DNA of 64,000 nucleotides from Candidatus Puniceispirillum sp. (GTDB lineage Bacteria > Pseudomonadota > Alphaproteobacteria > Puniceispirillales > Puniceispirillaceae): the NCBI GenBank assembly GCA_028382965.1, contig JAOEUK010000003.1:124001-188000 (forward strand). The letters are read 5' to 3'. The position numbers were made by a program, and so were the translations under genes. The notes under the pieces are model-generated. The model was not told where the DNA came from, ran no database searches, and saw nothing but the letters and a program-made list of their open reading frames with translations. Positions 1-9,531 of this stretch are shown piece after piece. Every line of letters begins with the position of its first letter. Position 1 is the first letter of the stretch.

Positions 1-35
1 ATATAGCCTAACGTCTAGCGCCGATTAACTATCAT

Positions 36-905
36 TCACAACACACTTGGTAAGTAAAACTCAGTGCGAGCTTTGGCAAGGTAACCCTTGCGAAGTGCAA
101 GGGTAAAAACGCCTGCCTTGCCATCACCAATTACATTGCCATCAATCTTTCCAACAGGTAAAACATAAATTGACGATCCCGTAATCAGTGCCTCATCAGC
201 AGTCAAAACCTCATCAAGACTATAGGTCCGCTCGACCAGCAAAATACCCCGTTCTTTTGCCACGCGAAGCATTGTCTGACGAGTTATTCCATGCAGAATT
301 TCTCTGCTAACTGGCCGCACATAGAGCATATCGTCCTTGACAAAGAAAAAACTGGACGATCCAGCCTCAGTCACAAACCCATTTGCATCAACCATTAATG
401 CTTCATAGGCGCCAGACTGATTAGCAGCTTGCTTTGCCATTACCTGTGCCAAAAGATTGGTTGATTTAATATCGCGTCGCGCCCAGCGCAAATCTGAATA
501 AGTCAGTAATTCAATCGCCGGGGGGGTGTCATCGGCACTAAATTTCTCACCCTGGGTAAAAGCAAAAATATTTGGCACATAATGGTCATGATAATGAAAT
601 GCACGATCGCCCGCGCCGCGCGTGATATGAAGATAGAGAAAACCGGTCTGCGCCTTGTTCTTTTTAATTAACCCCATTAAAGCCTGAAACATCTCATCAA
701 TGCTAAATGTCATCGGGATTGATATTTCACCAAGCGAGCGCTCAAGACGATGCATATGATAAATGAAGTCCACTAACTGTCCATCAAGAATGCCAAAGCC
801 TTCATAAACTGCATCGGCAAACAGCAGACCACGATCAAAAACTGTCAGTTTTGCTTCGTTTTCAGCTAGATAATTGCCATTTAAATAAATAATACGTTCG
901 CTCAT
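36..905 (-). CDS. dat: D-amino-acid transaminase (PLP fold type IV)
   Basis: The product is a 289-residue class IV aminotransferase that interconverts D-amino acids and 2-oxo acids, probably supplying D-alanine and D-glutamate for peptidoglycan. The N-terminus (SERIIYLNG, then FDRGLLFADAVYE) is typical of the Dat/IlvE fold. The PLP lysine is in RRDIKSTNLL and the cofactor-binding stretch is FVTEAGSSSFFF, followed by HGITRQTML. Length matches the family. It reads away from hflX, 171 bases downstream of it on the same strand. Dat is favoured over branched-chain transaminase or aminodeoxychorismate lyase by overall resemblance to alphaproteobacterial Dat proteins; the substrate is not proven by sequence. 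Confidence 0.85.
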   Translation of the reverse strand: MSERIIYLNGNYLAENEAKLTVFDRGLLFADAVYEGFGILDGQLVDFIYHMHRLERSLGEISIPMTFSIDEMFQALMGLIKKNKAQTGFLYLHITRGAGDRAFHYHDHYVPNIFAFTQGEKFSADDTPPAIELLTYSDLRWARRDIKSTNLLAQVMAKQAANQSGAYEALMVDANGFVTEAGSSSFFFVKDDMLYVRPVSREILHGITRQTMLRVAKERGILLVERTYSLDEVLTADEALITGSSIYVLPVGKIDGNVIGDGKAGVFTLALRKGYLAKARTEFYLPSVL

Positions 906-1076
906 GCTGCTCTCTTTCCCTGCTCTTCCATTGGCTTCTTCATAACAACCAGCCTACTCATCACATGATTTAACAAAACGACAAGATATAATCTTCATAG
1001 TGGAAAATCTTAATCCGAGATAACGAAAATGGAAACTAAATATCATACGATGATAACAATTCCAAAAAAATCGAAG

Positions 1077-2399
1077 TTACAGCTTGGCAAGGCAAACGCC
1101 AAGATTTGGCCAGCGAGAACAAAGCCGCGCATGATCGGCTGGATCAATACTTACCAAAATCCGTTCATGCCCCAGATCATCAGAATTTGATGATTTGACC
1201 ATTGCGTTCTGATACAACCAAGCGCGTACCGCGCCATCTGTTGGCGTTATATCTATTATCACCAAGATCGCCGATTTACCTAAATGCCGGTCAAGATATC
1301 CCAACAGGTCATCCAAACCCTCACCAGTAACAGCCGAGGCAAAAACACCGTTTGGAAACATGTTTTGTAAGCGAGCAACCTGTTCATCATCATTATCCAA
1401 CAAATCTGCCTTGTTAAGCACGTGTAGGATACGCGCCTCATGGGTTTCAGCATCCATGCCAAGATCACCTAAAACCTTAATTACATCTGCCGCCTCTTCA
1501 ACCACCAAAGGCGATGAGGCATCATGAACATGGAGCAAAACATCAGCATTAACCACCTCTTCAAGCGTGCTTTTAAAAGCTTCAACAAGCTCGGTTGGGA
1601 GCTGGCTAATAAACCCAACCGTGTCGGCCAAAACTGCCTTGCGGCCAGAGTCAAAATCGAGTTCACGCATTGTTGGGTCGAGCGTTGCGAACAACATGTC
1701 TTTTGACAGAACGTCAGCACCCGTTAACTTGTTAAAAAGTGTTGATTTTCCTGCATTAGTATAGCCTATCAAAGCCACAGTTAATGTTCCGCTTCGCAAG
1801 CGGTTACTGCGCTGCAATGTACGGGTTCTGGTCACTTCTTTTAATTCGCCTTTAATGCGAGTCACCCGCTCCATCAACATACGGCGATCAAGTTCAATTT
1901 GTCGTTCGCCGGGGCCGCCAAGAAAGCCGTTGCCACCACGCTGGCGTTCAAGGTGCGTCCAACTTCGTACTAAGCGGCTTCGCTGAAAACTTAACGCTGC
2001 AAGTTCAACCTGTAACCTTCCAGCATGAGTTTGAGCACGTGCGCCAAAAATTTCTAAAATGAGCTGAGTGCGGTCAATGACCTTGGTCTTGATCTGCTTT
2101 TCAAGGTTACGTTGCTGCACGGGCGATAGGCTTGTGTTCACAATCACTACAGGAGCACCAATTTCATGGGTAAAATTTTCAGCCAAATTAGCCAGCCGTT
2201 CGGTCACTCCTTTCCCAAAATACGAACCGGCACGCAATTTTGTGAGCGCGATAACTTCACCATGCATTATCTTAAGACCAATGGCACGGGCCAGCAAACA
2301 AGCCTCCTCAAGCATCAAATCAGCTGGGCGGCTTGATGGCGCATTTCGTAATTCAGGATGGATGACAAATGCAATTGGGGTGCCCAAGGCAAGCCTCAC
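1077..2399 (-). CDS. hflX: GTPase HflX
   Basis: This is a 440-residue ribosome-associated GTPase that splits or rescues stalled ribosomes. An N-terminal HflX domain is followed by the glycine-rich linker (GGNGFLGGPGERQIELDRR) and a Ras-like G domain with P-loop GYTNAGKST, G3 DTVGF and G4 NKAD. The start is GTG at 2399, the only start codon after an in-frame TAG a few codons upstream. In many alphaproteobacteria dat, hfq and hflX lie together with hfq between; here hflX precedes dat in the reading direction and the 171-base gap has no hfq. The identity is secure. Confidence 0.95.
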   Translation of the reverse strand: MRLALGTPIAFVIHPELRNAPSSRPADLMLEEACLLARAIGLKIMHGEVIALTKLRAGSYFGKGVTERLANLAENFTHEIGAPVVIVNTSLSPVQQRNLEKQIKTKVIDRTQLILEIFGARAQTHAGRLQVELAALSFQRSRLVRSWTHLERQRGGNGFLGGPGERQIELDRRMLMERVTRIKGELKEVTRTRTLQRSNRLRSGTLTVALIGYTNAGKSTLFNKLTGADVLSKDMLFATLDPTMRELDFDSGRKAVLADTVGFISQLPTELVEAFKSTLEEVVNADVLLHVHDASSPLVVEEAADVIKVLGDLGMDAETHEARILHVLNKADLLDNDDEQVARLQNMFPNGVFASAVTGEGLDDLLGYLDRHLGKSAILVIIDITPTDGAVRAWLYQNAMVKSSNSDDLGHERILVSIDPADHARLCSRWPNLGVCLAKL

Positions 2400-2585
2400 T
2401 GTGAAATAACTATGCTGATGTCTCTAATAGCGCGGCACTCAGTGATCACCAAGCCAAAAAACGATTCCTAAGTGCAGCAAAGTTATTTACCAGATAGACC
2501 TTAACCCTATTCTTTGCCTAATATAGAAGTCAGATTATGACAAGGTTACGATTTCAGCCCCTTTTTAAAATAGAGGATTCAGACC

Positions 2586-3323
2586 ATGAGCAAAACCATT
2601 ATCATTACCGGTGCGGGAAGCGGCATTGGCGCAGCAACTGCAAAAGCCTTTCTGGATGACAACTATCATGTCGGGTTGATCGGACGGCGGACTGAGATGC
2701 TCGAAGATGTTGCCAATGGCCATGAGAATGCGCTGGTGCTCTCATGTGACGTTGCCAATCCAGATGCAGTGGACACAGCTTTTACCAGCGCATTGAAAGC
2801 GTGGGGCAGAATTGATGCGCTATTCAACAATGCTGGCATTGCAAGTTTTTCAACAACCATTGACGAAATACCGATTCAATCATGGCTTGACGTCGTTTCA
2901 ATAAACCTCACTGGATCATTTTTATGTGCACGCAAAGCTTTCAAAATTATGCGTGAGCAGTCTCCAAACGGAGGAAGAATTATCAATAATGGGTCTATTT
3001 CAGCACACTCACCTCGTCCTGGATCAACTCCCTACACAAGCACCAAGCATGCTATTACTGGGCTAACTAAAAGCATATCACTTGATGGAAGACCCTTCAA
3101 TATCTGTGCTTCCCAAATTGATATTGGCAACGCTATGACAGAAATGGCACAAGCAATGGTAAAAGGAATGCCTCAGCCTGATGGAAGTATCCGACCCGAA
3201 CCCACAATGCATGTTACTCACGTGGCGTCTTCTGTTTTGTATATAGCTAACCTACCGCTTGATGCTAACGTTCAGTTTATGACTGTTATGGCTCCTAATA
3301 TGCCTTTTATTGGGCGAGGATAG
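2586..3323 (+). CDS. Short-chain dehydrogenase/reductase
   Basis: A 245-residue classical SDR oxidoreductase. It shows the dinucleotide-binding TGAGSGIGAATA at the N-terminus, the structural NNAG motif and the catalytic YTSTK (Tyr-x-x-x-Lys), with a serine in the preceding strand (NGSIS). An AGAGGA Shine-Dalgarno sits seven bases before the ATG. It is divergent from hflX and convergent with the first glycan gene, and so marks the left edge of the glycan locus. The substrate cannot be told from sequence; the codon use and higher GC resemble the chromosomal flank rather than the glycan genes. Confidence 0.85.
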   Translation: MSKTIIITGAGSGIGAATAKAFLDDNYHVGLIGRRTEMLEDVANGHENALVLSCDVANPDAVDTAFTSALKAWGRIDALFNNAGIASFSTTIDEIPIQSWLDVVSINLTGSFLCARKAFKIMREQSPNGGRIINNGSISAHSPRPGSTPYTSTKHAITGLTKSISLDGRPFNICASQIDIGNAMTEMAQAMVKGMPQPDGSIRPEPTMHVTHVASSVLYIANLPLDANVQFMTVMAPNMPFIGRG

Positions 3324-3384
3324 CCCAATAATTCAAGAACTTTGGAGAGAAAATTTTATTAACAACATAAATATAAAAAATTTA

Positions 3385-5283
3385 CTAAAAAGAACTTTTT
3401 TCAAGTTCTTTTGCCTCTATATCTGACAAAAAACCTACTGCGAATTGAACTGCCGATTTTTCATCATTTAGAGAAACATATCTCTCTAAAGTTTCAAATT
3501 TGGTTTTATCTTGATACTCCGTCTTATCATAAACCTTGAGTATCCGGGGATGTGCTGTTAAGACCACCTCATTATCGAGAAAAAGCTCCTCATAAAGCTT
3601 CTCTCCTTTTTTCAAACCAGTAAATTTTATCGCAATATCACCGGAAGGTGACGTGGCATTTTTCTCTGTTTTATTTGCCAAAAAAATCATCCGTTTGGCC
3701 AGATCAAGAATTTTTATAGGGTTTCCCATTTCCAAAACAAATGTTTCCCCACCTTCCGACATCGCCGCAGCCTGCAAAACAAGTTGTGCAGCCTCTGGAA
3801 TACTCATAAAATAACGCATTACTTTTTGGTGGGTTACGGTAACTGGCCCACCTTCGTCAATTTGTTGTTGAAAGATAGGGACAACAGATCCAGATGACCC
3901 CAAAACGTTACCAAATCTAACAGAAAGAAATTTTCCATCACCTGGATGCGATGCATATAGTTGAACTATTAGCTCAGAGATGCGTTTTGTTACTCCCATA
4001 AAGCTAGAAGGCCTGACAGCCTTATCTGTACTGATTAGTATAAAATGACTTGTTTTTCTTTCATGTGCAATTTGAGCCAAGTTAAGTGTTCCAAAGACAT
4101 TTGTTCTTATTGCACTTAAAGAATTTCTTTCAACTAAATCAACATGTTTGTATGCAGCAGCATGTACAATCACATCAGGACTGTGATTATTGAAAACTTG
4201 ATTTAATAAATGTCGATTTTCAATAGAGCCAAGTACAGGGACAATATCGAGTTTAGAGCCTTTTGAGAACTTTTGAAGAGATGATAGAATAGAAAATAAA
4301 TTGAATTCACTCGAGTCCAACAATATAATAGATTTTGGCTCTAAAGAAAAAATTTGACGGCAAATCTCACTTCCAATTGACCCACCAGCACCAGTAACTA
4401 GCACTCGTTTATTTTTAATAATTCTCCTAGAAAGAGAAAAATCCGCCTCTACTGGAGGACGGCCTAGAACGTCATCAATTGTTAAGGCATCAAAAGTTGA
4501 TTTTGGCCGGCTATATCTCGAGTTAAAATTCAACTCTGACGAAACCTTAACCTCAATCTTTTTCTCAATAAGAAAATCAATAATCGATTGTTTGATGTCA
4601 TGATCAAGGTCGCTAGGTGTTAAGGCAACAAAGTCAAATTCTCCTAAATCAAATAACGTCGCCATCTCATCTCGACTGTACAATCTAATTCCATCAACAA
4701 AAGTTCCATGAAGAGTTTTATCATCGACAACAAAACCTTTAATCTTAATCGAACGGTTTCCAGCAAAAGCTCTCGATAAACTTCTAGCTATATCACCGGC
4801 ACCAAAAAACATTACTCGAATGGAATTGAATTCAAGCGCATCTAGTTGAAGTCTTGGTAATATCGATATTAATTTTCTCATCAAAAGTATCACAATAAGA
4901 AACACAATTGGGTGAATCACCCCTACCGTTCTCGGGATGCTAAACACGGTTCCAAAACCATAAAATACTGTGGAAAATATAAAAATTAAAATGCTGGACC
5001 AGTAAAAATTTTTAGACGAAAGGAGAGAACCGTATCTTGTTAAGTGTCTATAAACGTCAAAAAAATGGAAACTGGATAAACAAAAAACACAAGAAACAAT
5101 GGCTCCATAAACAAAGCTAATTCTTAATTCATAAAAAGTGCCAAGCCTCAAACAGACAGCCAGATACAAAGCTAAAACACACACTGTTGCGTCTAAACAC
5201 ATTAATATAATTTGCTTATTAGCTCGAGTCAGACCAAAAAACTTCTGTATCAAATGTTGTGACATGAATTGACGAACTGTCAT
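3385..5283 (-). CDS. Membrane nucleotide-sugar 4,6-dehydratase (WbpM/CapD/PglF family)
   Basis: A 632-residue protein of the long SDR dehydratase family that converts UDP-GlcNAc to a UDP-4-keto-6-deoxy sugar at the inner membrane. About four hydrophobic segments fill the first 130 residues, then comes a Rossmann-like CoA-binding-type domain, then the SDR domain starting near VLVTGAGGSIGSE. The active-site motif reads MGVTK, with Met in the usual Tyr position as is normal in this family. The product could feed bacillosamine-, QuiNAc- or legionaminate-type sugars. It shares direction with the phosphoglycosyl transferase 32 bases upstream, a pairing common in initiating modules. Confidence 0.88.
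   Translation of the reverse strand: MTVRQFMSQHLIQKFFGLTRANKQIILMCLDATVCVLALYLAVCLRLGTFYELRISFVYGAIVSCVFCLSSFHFFDVYRHLTRYGSLLSSKNFYWSSILIFIFSTVFYGFGTVFSIPRTVGVIHPIVFLIVILLMRKLISILPRLQLDALEFNSIRVMFFGAGDIARSLSRAFAGNRSIKIKGFVVDDKTLHGTFVDGIRLYSRDEMATLFDLGEFDFVALTPSDLDHDIKQSIIDFLIEKKIEVKVSSELNFNSRYSRPKSTFDALTIDDVLGRPPVEADFSLSRRIIKNKRVLVTGAGGSIGSEICRQIFSLEPKSIILLDSSEFNLFSILSSLQKFSKGSKLDIVPVLGSIENRHLLNQVFNNHSPDVIVHAAAYKHVDLVERNSLSAIRTNVFGTLNLAQIAHERKTSHFILISTDKAVRPSSFMGVTKRISELIVQLYASHPGDGKFLSVRFGNVLGSSGSVVPIFQQQIDEGGPVTVTHQKVMRYFMSIPEAAQLVLQAAAMSEGGETFVLEMGNPIKILDLAKRMIFLANKTEKNATSPSGDIAIKFTGLKKGEKLYEELFLDNEVVLTAHPRILKVYDKTEYQDKTKFETLERYVSLNDEKSAVQFAVGFLSDIEAKELEKSSF
3388..3412 (-). terminator. Probable bidirectional terminator
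   Basis: A perfect 10-bp inverted repeat (AAAAGAACTT / AAGTTCTTTT) with a 5-base loop overlaps the last codons of the minus-strand dehydratase and sits about 65 bases after the SDR stop. The T-rich DNA on its low-coordinate side suits termination of the minus-strand transcript, and the symmetric arms could also stop the convergent SDR transcript. Confidence 0.6.
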
Positions 5284-5315
5284 TTAGCGCCCTTTTTAAA
5301 TATCTGCTCGGTGTC

Positions 5316-5876
5316 TTAACTTTTAACGCCCTCAGACCTAAAAACTTTTATAAGGGTCAAGCCAAGGATCGTAACGTCAAACCGTATTGACCTTTTCTTA
5401 CTATATTCCACATCATAATACACCTTAGTTTGATTGCTATTTTCATCCCGACCATTAATTTGAGCCCAGCCTGTTAAGCCGGGAACTAAATTATGTACAT
5501 TCTTACTCTCGCGCAAAGCTATGAGATCTAATTGACTGTGAAGAGCCGGCCTTGGCCCAACAAACCGCATTCGACCTGTTAGAATTGAGTAAAGTTGTGG
5601 GAGTTCATCCAAACTTGTTTTTCTCAGAAATCCTCCAAACCTAAGAAAGTATTGGCTGGGTGAGGCAAGCTCATCAGTAGCAACTTCAGGCGCTTCCATT
5701 CGCATTGTTCTAAATTTTGGCATTAAAAAAAATTTTTTATCTTTTCCAAACCTTTTGCTCCAATAAAGAACAGGAGAGCCAGAGGAAAATAAAATCAGGA
5801 AATATATTACGCAAATCGAGGGCGCCACCAAAGGAAGAATTAAAACTAACAAAAGTAAATCTAACGCTCTGTTCAT
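5316..5876 (-). CDS. Undecaprenyl-phosphate phosphoglycosyl transferase (PglC/WcaJ-type)
   Basis: A bacterial sugar transferase that moves a sugar-1-phosphate from a nucleotide sugar to undecaprenyl phosphate, the first step of glycan assembly. It is short (about 186 residues), like monotopic PglC: one N-terminal membrane segment, then the conserved catalytic region (FRTMR, later LRKTSLDELPQL, VGPRP and PGLTGWAQINGR). The ATG at 5876 is preferred over an upstream GTG at 5885 because family members begin with a short charged segment before the hydrophobic helix. No clear Shine-Dalgarno is visible for either. It probably shares a transcript with the dehydratase. Confidence 0.9.
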   Translation of the reverse strand: MNRALDLLLLVLILPLVAPSICVIYFLILFSSGSPVLYWSKRFGKDKKFFLMPKFRTMRMEAPEVATDELASPSQYFLRFGGFLRKTSLDELPQLYSILTGRMRFVGPRPALHSQLDLIALRESKNVHNLVPGLTGWAQINGRDENSNQTKVYYDVEYSKKRSIRFDVTILGLTLIKVFRSEGVKS

Positions 5877-5885
5877 TAAAATCAC

Positions 5886-6221
5886 TGTAAAGTCGACGGA
5901 GTTAAGAATAAATAAAATAATAAGGATTCATTACTTTAACAAATTAAAAAACTATAAGACTAACGCGTTAAAAAACGCCATACCCGATAAACATTTTGTT
6001 TCTTTAAGCCTTAGTTAAATTTATAAAAATTATCCTTGTACTTCAGAAACATAATCTTTTAATACTTTTAGGAAACCTTTTTTTAAAAAACTAGATACGC
6101 GACATACTTATAGCACATATAATTACATACGAAATCTACTTAGTGAAAACAGTCAATCAATTACTCAAAGCCTAAAAAATGGTCTCAATGTTGAATACAG
6201 TAAGAAAATTAAACAAACCCA
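5886..6221. other. Intergenic stretch without a gene
   Basis: 336 very AT-rich bases lie between the FnlC-like gene and the phosphoglycosyl transferase. I see no ORF with a ribosome-binding site and no clear hairpin. It must hold the end of the fnl transcript and perhaps a promoter for the transferase-dehydratase pair, but no convincing -35/-10 pair stands out from the AT-rich background. Confidence 0.5.
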
Positions 6222-7355
6222 CTAATCTGGTGTTTTCCAAACATAATTATTGATGAAATGCGTGTAGCTCTGGATCAATCTGACTACCTTTGTTGAAACG
6301 TTTTTAGCCTTGTAATCCATAACCAAATCATTCAGCTCATCAGTTTTAGTGTTTTGGCTATTTATTTCAATTGCTTGACAAACTCTTTTTGATGACAGCC
6401 CGGAAAATATCACTGCCGCTTCTTCCATACCCTCAGGGCGCTCATGCGTGTCACGAATATTGACGGCGGGAAAACCAAGAATATTCGACTCTTCTGTAAT
6501 TGTTCCACTATCAGATAACACACAACGTGCAGATCGTTGCAGCTTGCAGTAATCATAAAAGCCCATTGGTTTTAGGACTTTTACTAATGAAGAAAATTCT
6601 ATCTTAGCTTCATTAATTTTCTTTAAAGTCCTTGGATGAGTAGACATTATTATTGGCAATTTGTATTTTTCTGAAACACAATTTAAGACCTCAACCAAGT
6701 TTGAAAGGTTGGCTAACGTGTCAACATTTTCTTCTCGGTGACAACTAACAAGAAAATATTTATGTTTCTTTAAATCTAATTCTTCTAGAATTTTAGAACT
6801 GTCAATATCTGGAAGGTAATGCATCAACACTTCAAACATTGGACTCCCTGTTTTTATAACCCTGTCTGGAGGAAAACCTTCATTAATAAGGTAGGATCTC
6901 GCAATGTCGCTGTACGGAAGATTAACATCTGACAAATGATCAACAATTTTTCGGTTTGCTTCTTCAGGCACCCTTGCATCAAAACAGCGATTTCCAGCCT
7001 CCATATGGAAAATAGGAATACGGCGTTTTTTGACTGCGATTGCTGAAAGACAGGAGTTTGTATCACCTAAAATTAAAACCGCATCCGGTCTTTCTTTTTC
7101 TAAAACGTTATCAACAAGCCCGATTATATTCCCTATTGTTAGAGCACTTGTTGCAGCCGCCGCATTGAGGAGATAATCAGGTTGTCGAAGCCTAAGCTCT
7201 TTAAAAAAGATTTCATTAAGCTCGTAATCATAATTCTGTCCAGTATGGACCAGCACGTGATCAAACACCTCATCTAATTTAACAATGACCCGTGACAACC
7301 TTATGATCTCAGGTCGAGTCCCAATTACAGTTAACACTTTCAATGGCTTAATCAT
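6222..7355 (-). CDS. fnlC: UDP-N-acetyl-L-fucosamine synthase (WecB-like C2-epimerase)
   Basis: A 377-residue non-hydrolysing UDP-HexNAc 2-epimerase fold (WecB/FnlC/WbjD/CapG). It has TRPEIIRL near the N-terminus, HMEAGNRCFDARVPEE and NRKIVDHLSD in the middle and DSGTITEE in the C-terminal domain. Position decides the role: it directly follows fnlB and fnlA with a 4-base overlap, so it should perform the last C2-epimerisation giving UDP-L-FucNAc, rather than making UDP-ManNAc. Length fits the family. Confidence 0.9.
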   Translation of the reverse strand: MIKPLKVLTVIGTRPEIIRLSRVIVKLDEVFDHVLVHTGQNYDYELNEIFFKELRLRQPDYLLNAAAATSALTIGNIIGLVDNVLEKERPDAVLILGDTNSCLSAIAVKKRRIPIFHMEAGNRCFDARVPEEANRKIVDHLSDVNLPYSDIARSYLINEGFPPDRVIKTGSPMFEVLMHYLPDIDSSKILEELDLKKHKYFLVSCHREENVDTLANLSNLVEVLNCVSEKYKLPIIMSTHPRTLKKINEAKIEFSSLVKVLKPMGFYDYCKLQRSARCVLSDSGTITEESNILGFPAVNIRDTHERPEGMEEAAVIFSGLSSKRVCQAIEINSQNTKTDELNDLVMDYKAKNVSTKVVRLIQSYTHFINNYVWKTPD

Positions 7356-8467
7356 TCAACAACCTCTGGAAATGTGTCAGAATTTTCTGGTAGATATATT
7401 TCACTGGACCAAAACAAGGTTTGAAGATCGCCGCTACCAATATTTTTAATTGAATGGGTGTAGAATGTTGGAATGTCTATAACTTCTGCAGACCCACCCA
7501 TTATCTCAAAACGGAAGATTTTTTCAGAAAACAGCTTTCGAATTGAAATAAGAGCATGACCCTGCAAAACTGAAAATCTTTCATTTTTGCGTAGATGCCA
7601 GTGATCACCTCTTTGATAACCCGGCTTAGTAGTAGACACAAAAACCTGTCCACATTGATCTGTCTTGATTATCTCAACTAGTTGTCCTCGCTCCTCATTT
7701 ATTTCAACCAAAGCGATTGGATAAAAATCTGGAAAAAAGTGGCTTTTAAGGCAATTAAATAAATCTAAATCGAGTTTAGAACTTAAGTTTGGTATTACTC
7801 CGTCTTGAAGATAACGGTTGGCAAGCACAGCCAATTTTCTCCACAAACCTGGAACAGACAACTTTATCCCTTCCAGTCTTATTTGCTGAGAAAATCCAGG
7901 CATTGGCTTGGACAGCCATAAAATCATCGGTTCCACCGCATTCTGCGCGTGCAATAATTCAACCCATCCATGTGGATCAACAGTTGGTTTGCCCCCCTGG
8001 CAAATACTGGAAATAAAATTAGCAACTACTGAATTATAATTTGGGCGAGAAAACTCACCAAATATATTGGGTAAAACAAAATCACCAAATGAGACATTCA
8101 CATTATCCGCCCAATCTCTTAAAATATTTGCCGCCCCCTTTTTCCCTCGTCCATACGGTGTATCTTCTGATGACTGGACAGAATTAGCATAGGCAATATT
8201 AATTTTGCACTTCGATTTTTTTAAAGCACAAACAAGTTTTTCTGCTATTTCAATGTTTAATAACTCAACTCTCTCTGGATCACCTCGGTTTACACCAGCT
8301 AAATGCAATATACCGTTTAATCCTAAAACCGCCTTGGATAATTTCTCTGGATCATTTAAAATTTCTTTTGAGATAAGGAGTAGGTCAAATTTGTCTCCTA
8401 AAGAATAACAAAAGGACCTTGCGTGAAAGCCAAGAAAACCATTTGCACCAGTAATACCAAGTTTCAT
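7352..8467 (-). CDS. fnlB: UDP-2-acetamido-2,6-dideoxy-hexulose reductase (WbjC/CapF-type)
   Basis: A 371-residue two-domain protein. The N-terminal SDR-like half (ITGANGFLG; active-site-like YGRGK) reduces the 4-keto group made by FnlA. The C-terminal third is a cupin (GYQRGDHWHLRKNERFSVLQ) that in CapF epimerises C3 and binds zinc. This SDR-cupin layout is specific to the CapF/WbjC/FnlB family. It overlaps fnlC and fnlA by 4 bases each, so the three genes are translationally coupled. Confidence 0.92.
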   Translation of the reverse strand: MKLGITGANGFLGFHARSFCYSLGDKFDLLLISKEILNDPEKLSKAVLGLNGILHLAGVNRGDPERVELLNIEIAEKLVCALKKSKCKINIAYANSVQSSEDTPYGRGKKGAANILRDWADNVNVSFGDFVLPNIFGEFSRPNYNSVVANFISSICQGGKPTVDPHGWVELLHAQNAVEPMILWLSKPMPGFSQQIRLEGIKLSVPGLWRKLAVLANRYLQDGVIPNLSSKLDLDLFNCLKSHFFPDFYPIALVEINEERGQLVEIIKTDQCGQVFVSTTKPGYQRGDHWHLRKNERFSVLQGHALISIRKLFSEKIFRFEIMGGSAEVIDIPTFYTHSIKNIGSGDLQTLFWSSEIYLPENSDTFPEVVE

Positions 8468-9531
8468 TCTGCTTTTCCTGAAGCCAAGAACGCCTTTAAA
8501 TATTTCTGAACCTCTGGCAACTGAAGTAACAATTTCTTAATTGAAGTTAACTCCAAACGCTCAGTATTGTCAGAATGATAGTCATCAAAAAACTTGGAAC
8601 ATGGGACACCCTCAGAGACATAGGAACTATAGTTCAAATCTCTACTGTCCATTGGAATTCGAAAGTATTGATCAAATTCCTCAGCATTATTAAGTTCTTC
8701 AGTTGTGGCTAATGTCTCATAAGTTTTCTCACCGTGTCTTTTTCCTATTACTTGAATAGGTACATTAGATGAAAAAATATCTTTTAGTGCCTCTGCTAGA
8801 GATTCAACCGTACAAGCAGGAGCTTTTTTAATAAACAAATCACCTTGTTGAGCATTTTCAAAAGCGAACCTGACCAACTCAACTGCATCAGGTAGTGGCA
8901 GCAAAAACCGAGTCATCTCTGGCAACGTGATGGTTATAGGTTTTCCCGCAGTAATTTGCTTTATAAAAAGTGGTATAACAGAACCTCTTGAGCACATTAC
9001 GTTTCCATAACGCACTGCTGATAGCACCGTCCCACCTTTCTGCACAGTTCTTGCCGCAGCTAAAGTGACTTTTTCCATTAACGCTTTTGTCATGCCCATT
9101 GCATTCACGGGATAAACAGCTTTATCGGTGGATAAACAAACCAAACGTCGTACACCGCATTTTATCGCTGCATTAATAACATTTGAACTTCCCATAATAT
9201 TTGTGGAGACAGCCTCTATTGGAAAAAAATCGCACGATGGCACCTGCTTCAAGGCTGCTGCGTGAAAAACAAAATGTACGCCTTGCATTGCAGATTCTAT
9301 GCTGTCCCTGTCCCGCACATCTCCAATATAAAACTTTATTCGATGATCTGCGTACTTAATCCGCATTTCTTCTTGTTTGAGTTCATCTCGTGAAAAAACC
9401 CTGATTTGCTTTATCTCCATGCTTATTAAGAGCTCAATCAATGCATTACCAAAAGATCCTGTACCACCGGTAATCAATACAACAGCTCTGTCAAAATTTA
9501 TTTTTGCAATCATAGAATTGTTATTGTTCAT
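8464..9531 (-). CDS. fnlA: UDP-GlcNAc 4,6-dehydratase / 5-epimerase (WbjB/CapE-type)
   Basis: A 355-residue C5-inverting 4,6-dehydratase that opens the UDP-L-FucNAc pathway. It has the nucleotide-binding LITGGTGSFG, then STDKAVYPVNAMGMTK, in which Met145 and Lys149 replace the usual Tyr-x-x-x-Lys, a feature described for CapE. The C-terminus contains RHGEKTYETL and the FRIPMDSRDLNY-type end of FnlA proteins. Its immediate product, the beta-L-arabino 4-keto sugar, is also the PseB product, so it may feed pseudaminate synthesis as well (inference). It overlaps the WbuB-like gene by 11 bases. Confidence 0.92.
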   Translation of the reverse strand: MNNNNSMIAKINFDRAVVLITGGTGSFGNALIELLISMEIKQIRVFSRDELKQEEMRIKYADHRIKFYIGDVRDRDSIESAMQGVHFVFHAAALKQVPSCDFFPIEAVSTNIMGSSNVINAAIKCGVRRLVCLSTDKAVYPVNAMGMTKALMEKVTLAAARTVQKGGTVLSAVRYGNVMCSRGSVIPLFIKQITAGKPITITLPEMTRFLLPLPDAVELVRFAFENAQQGDLFIKKAPACTVESLAEALKDIFSSNVPIQVIGKRHGEKTYETLATTEELNNAEEFDQYFRIPMDSRDLNYSSYVSEGVPCSKFFDDYHSDNTERLELTSIKKLLLQLPEVQKYLKAFLASGKAE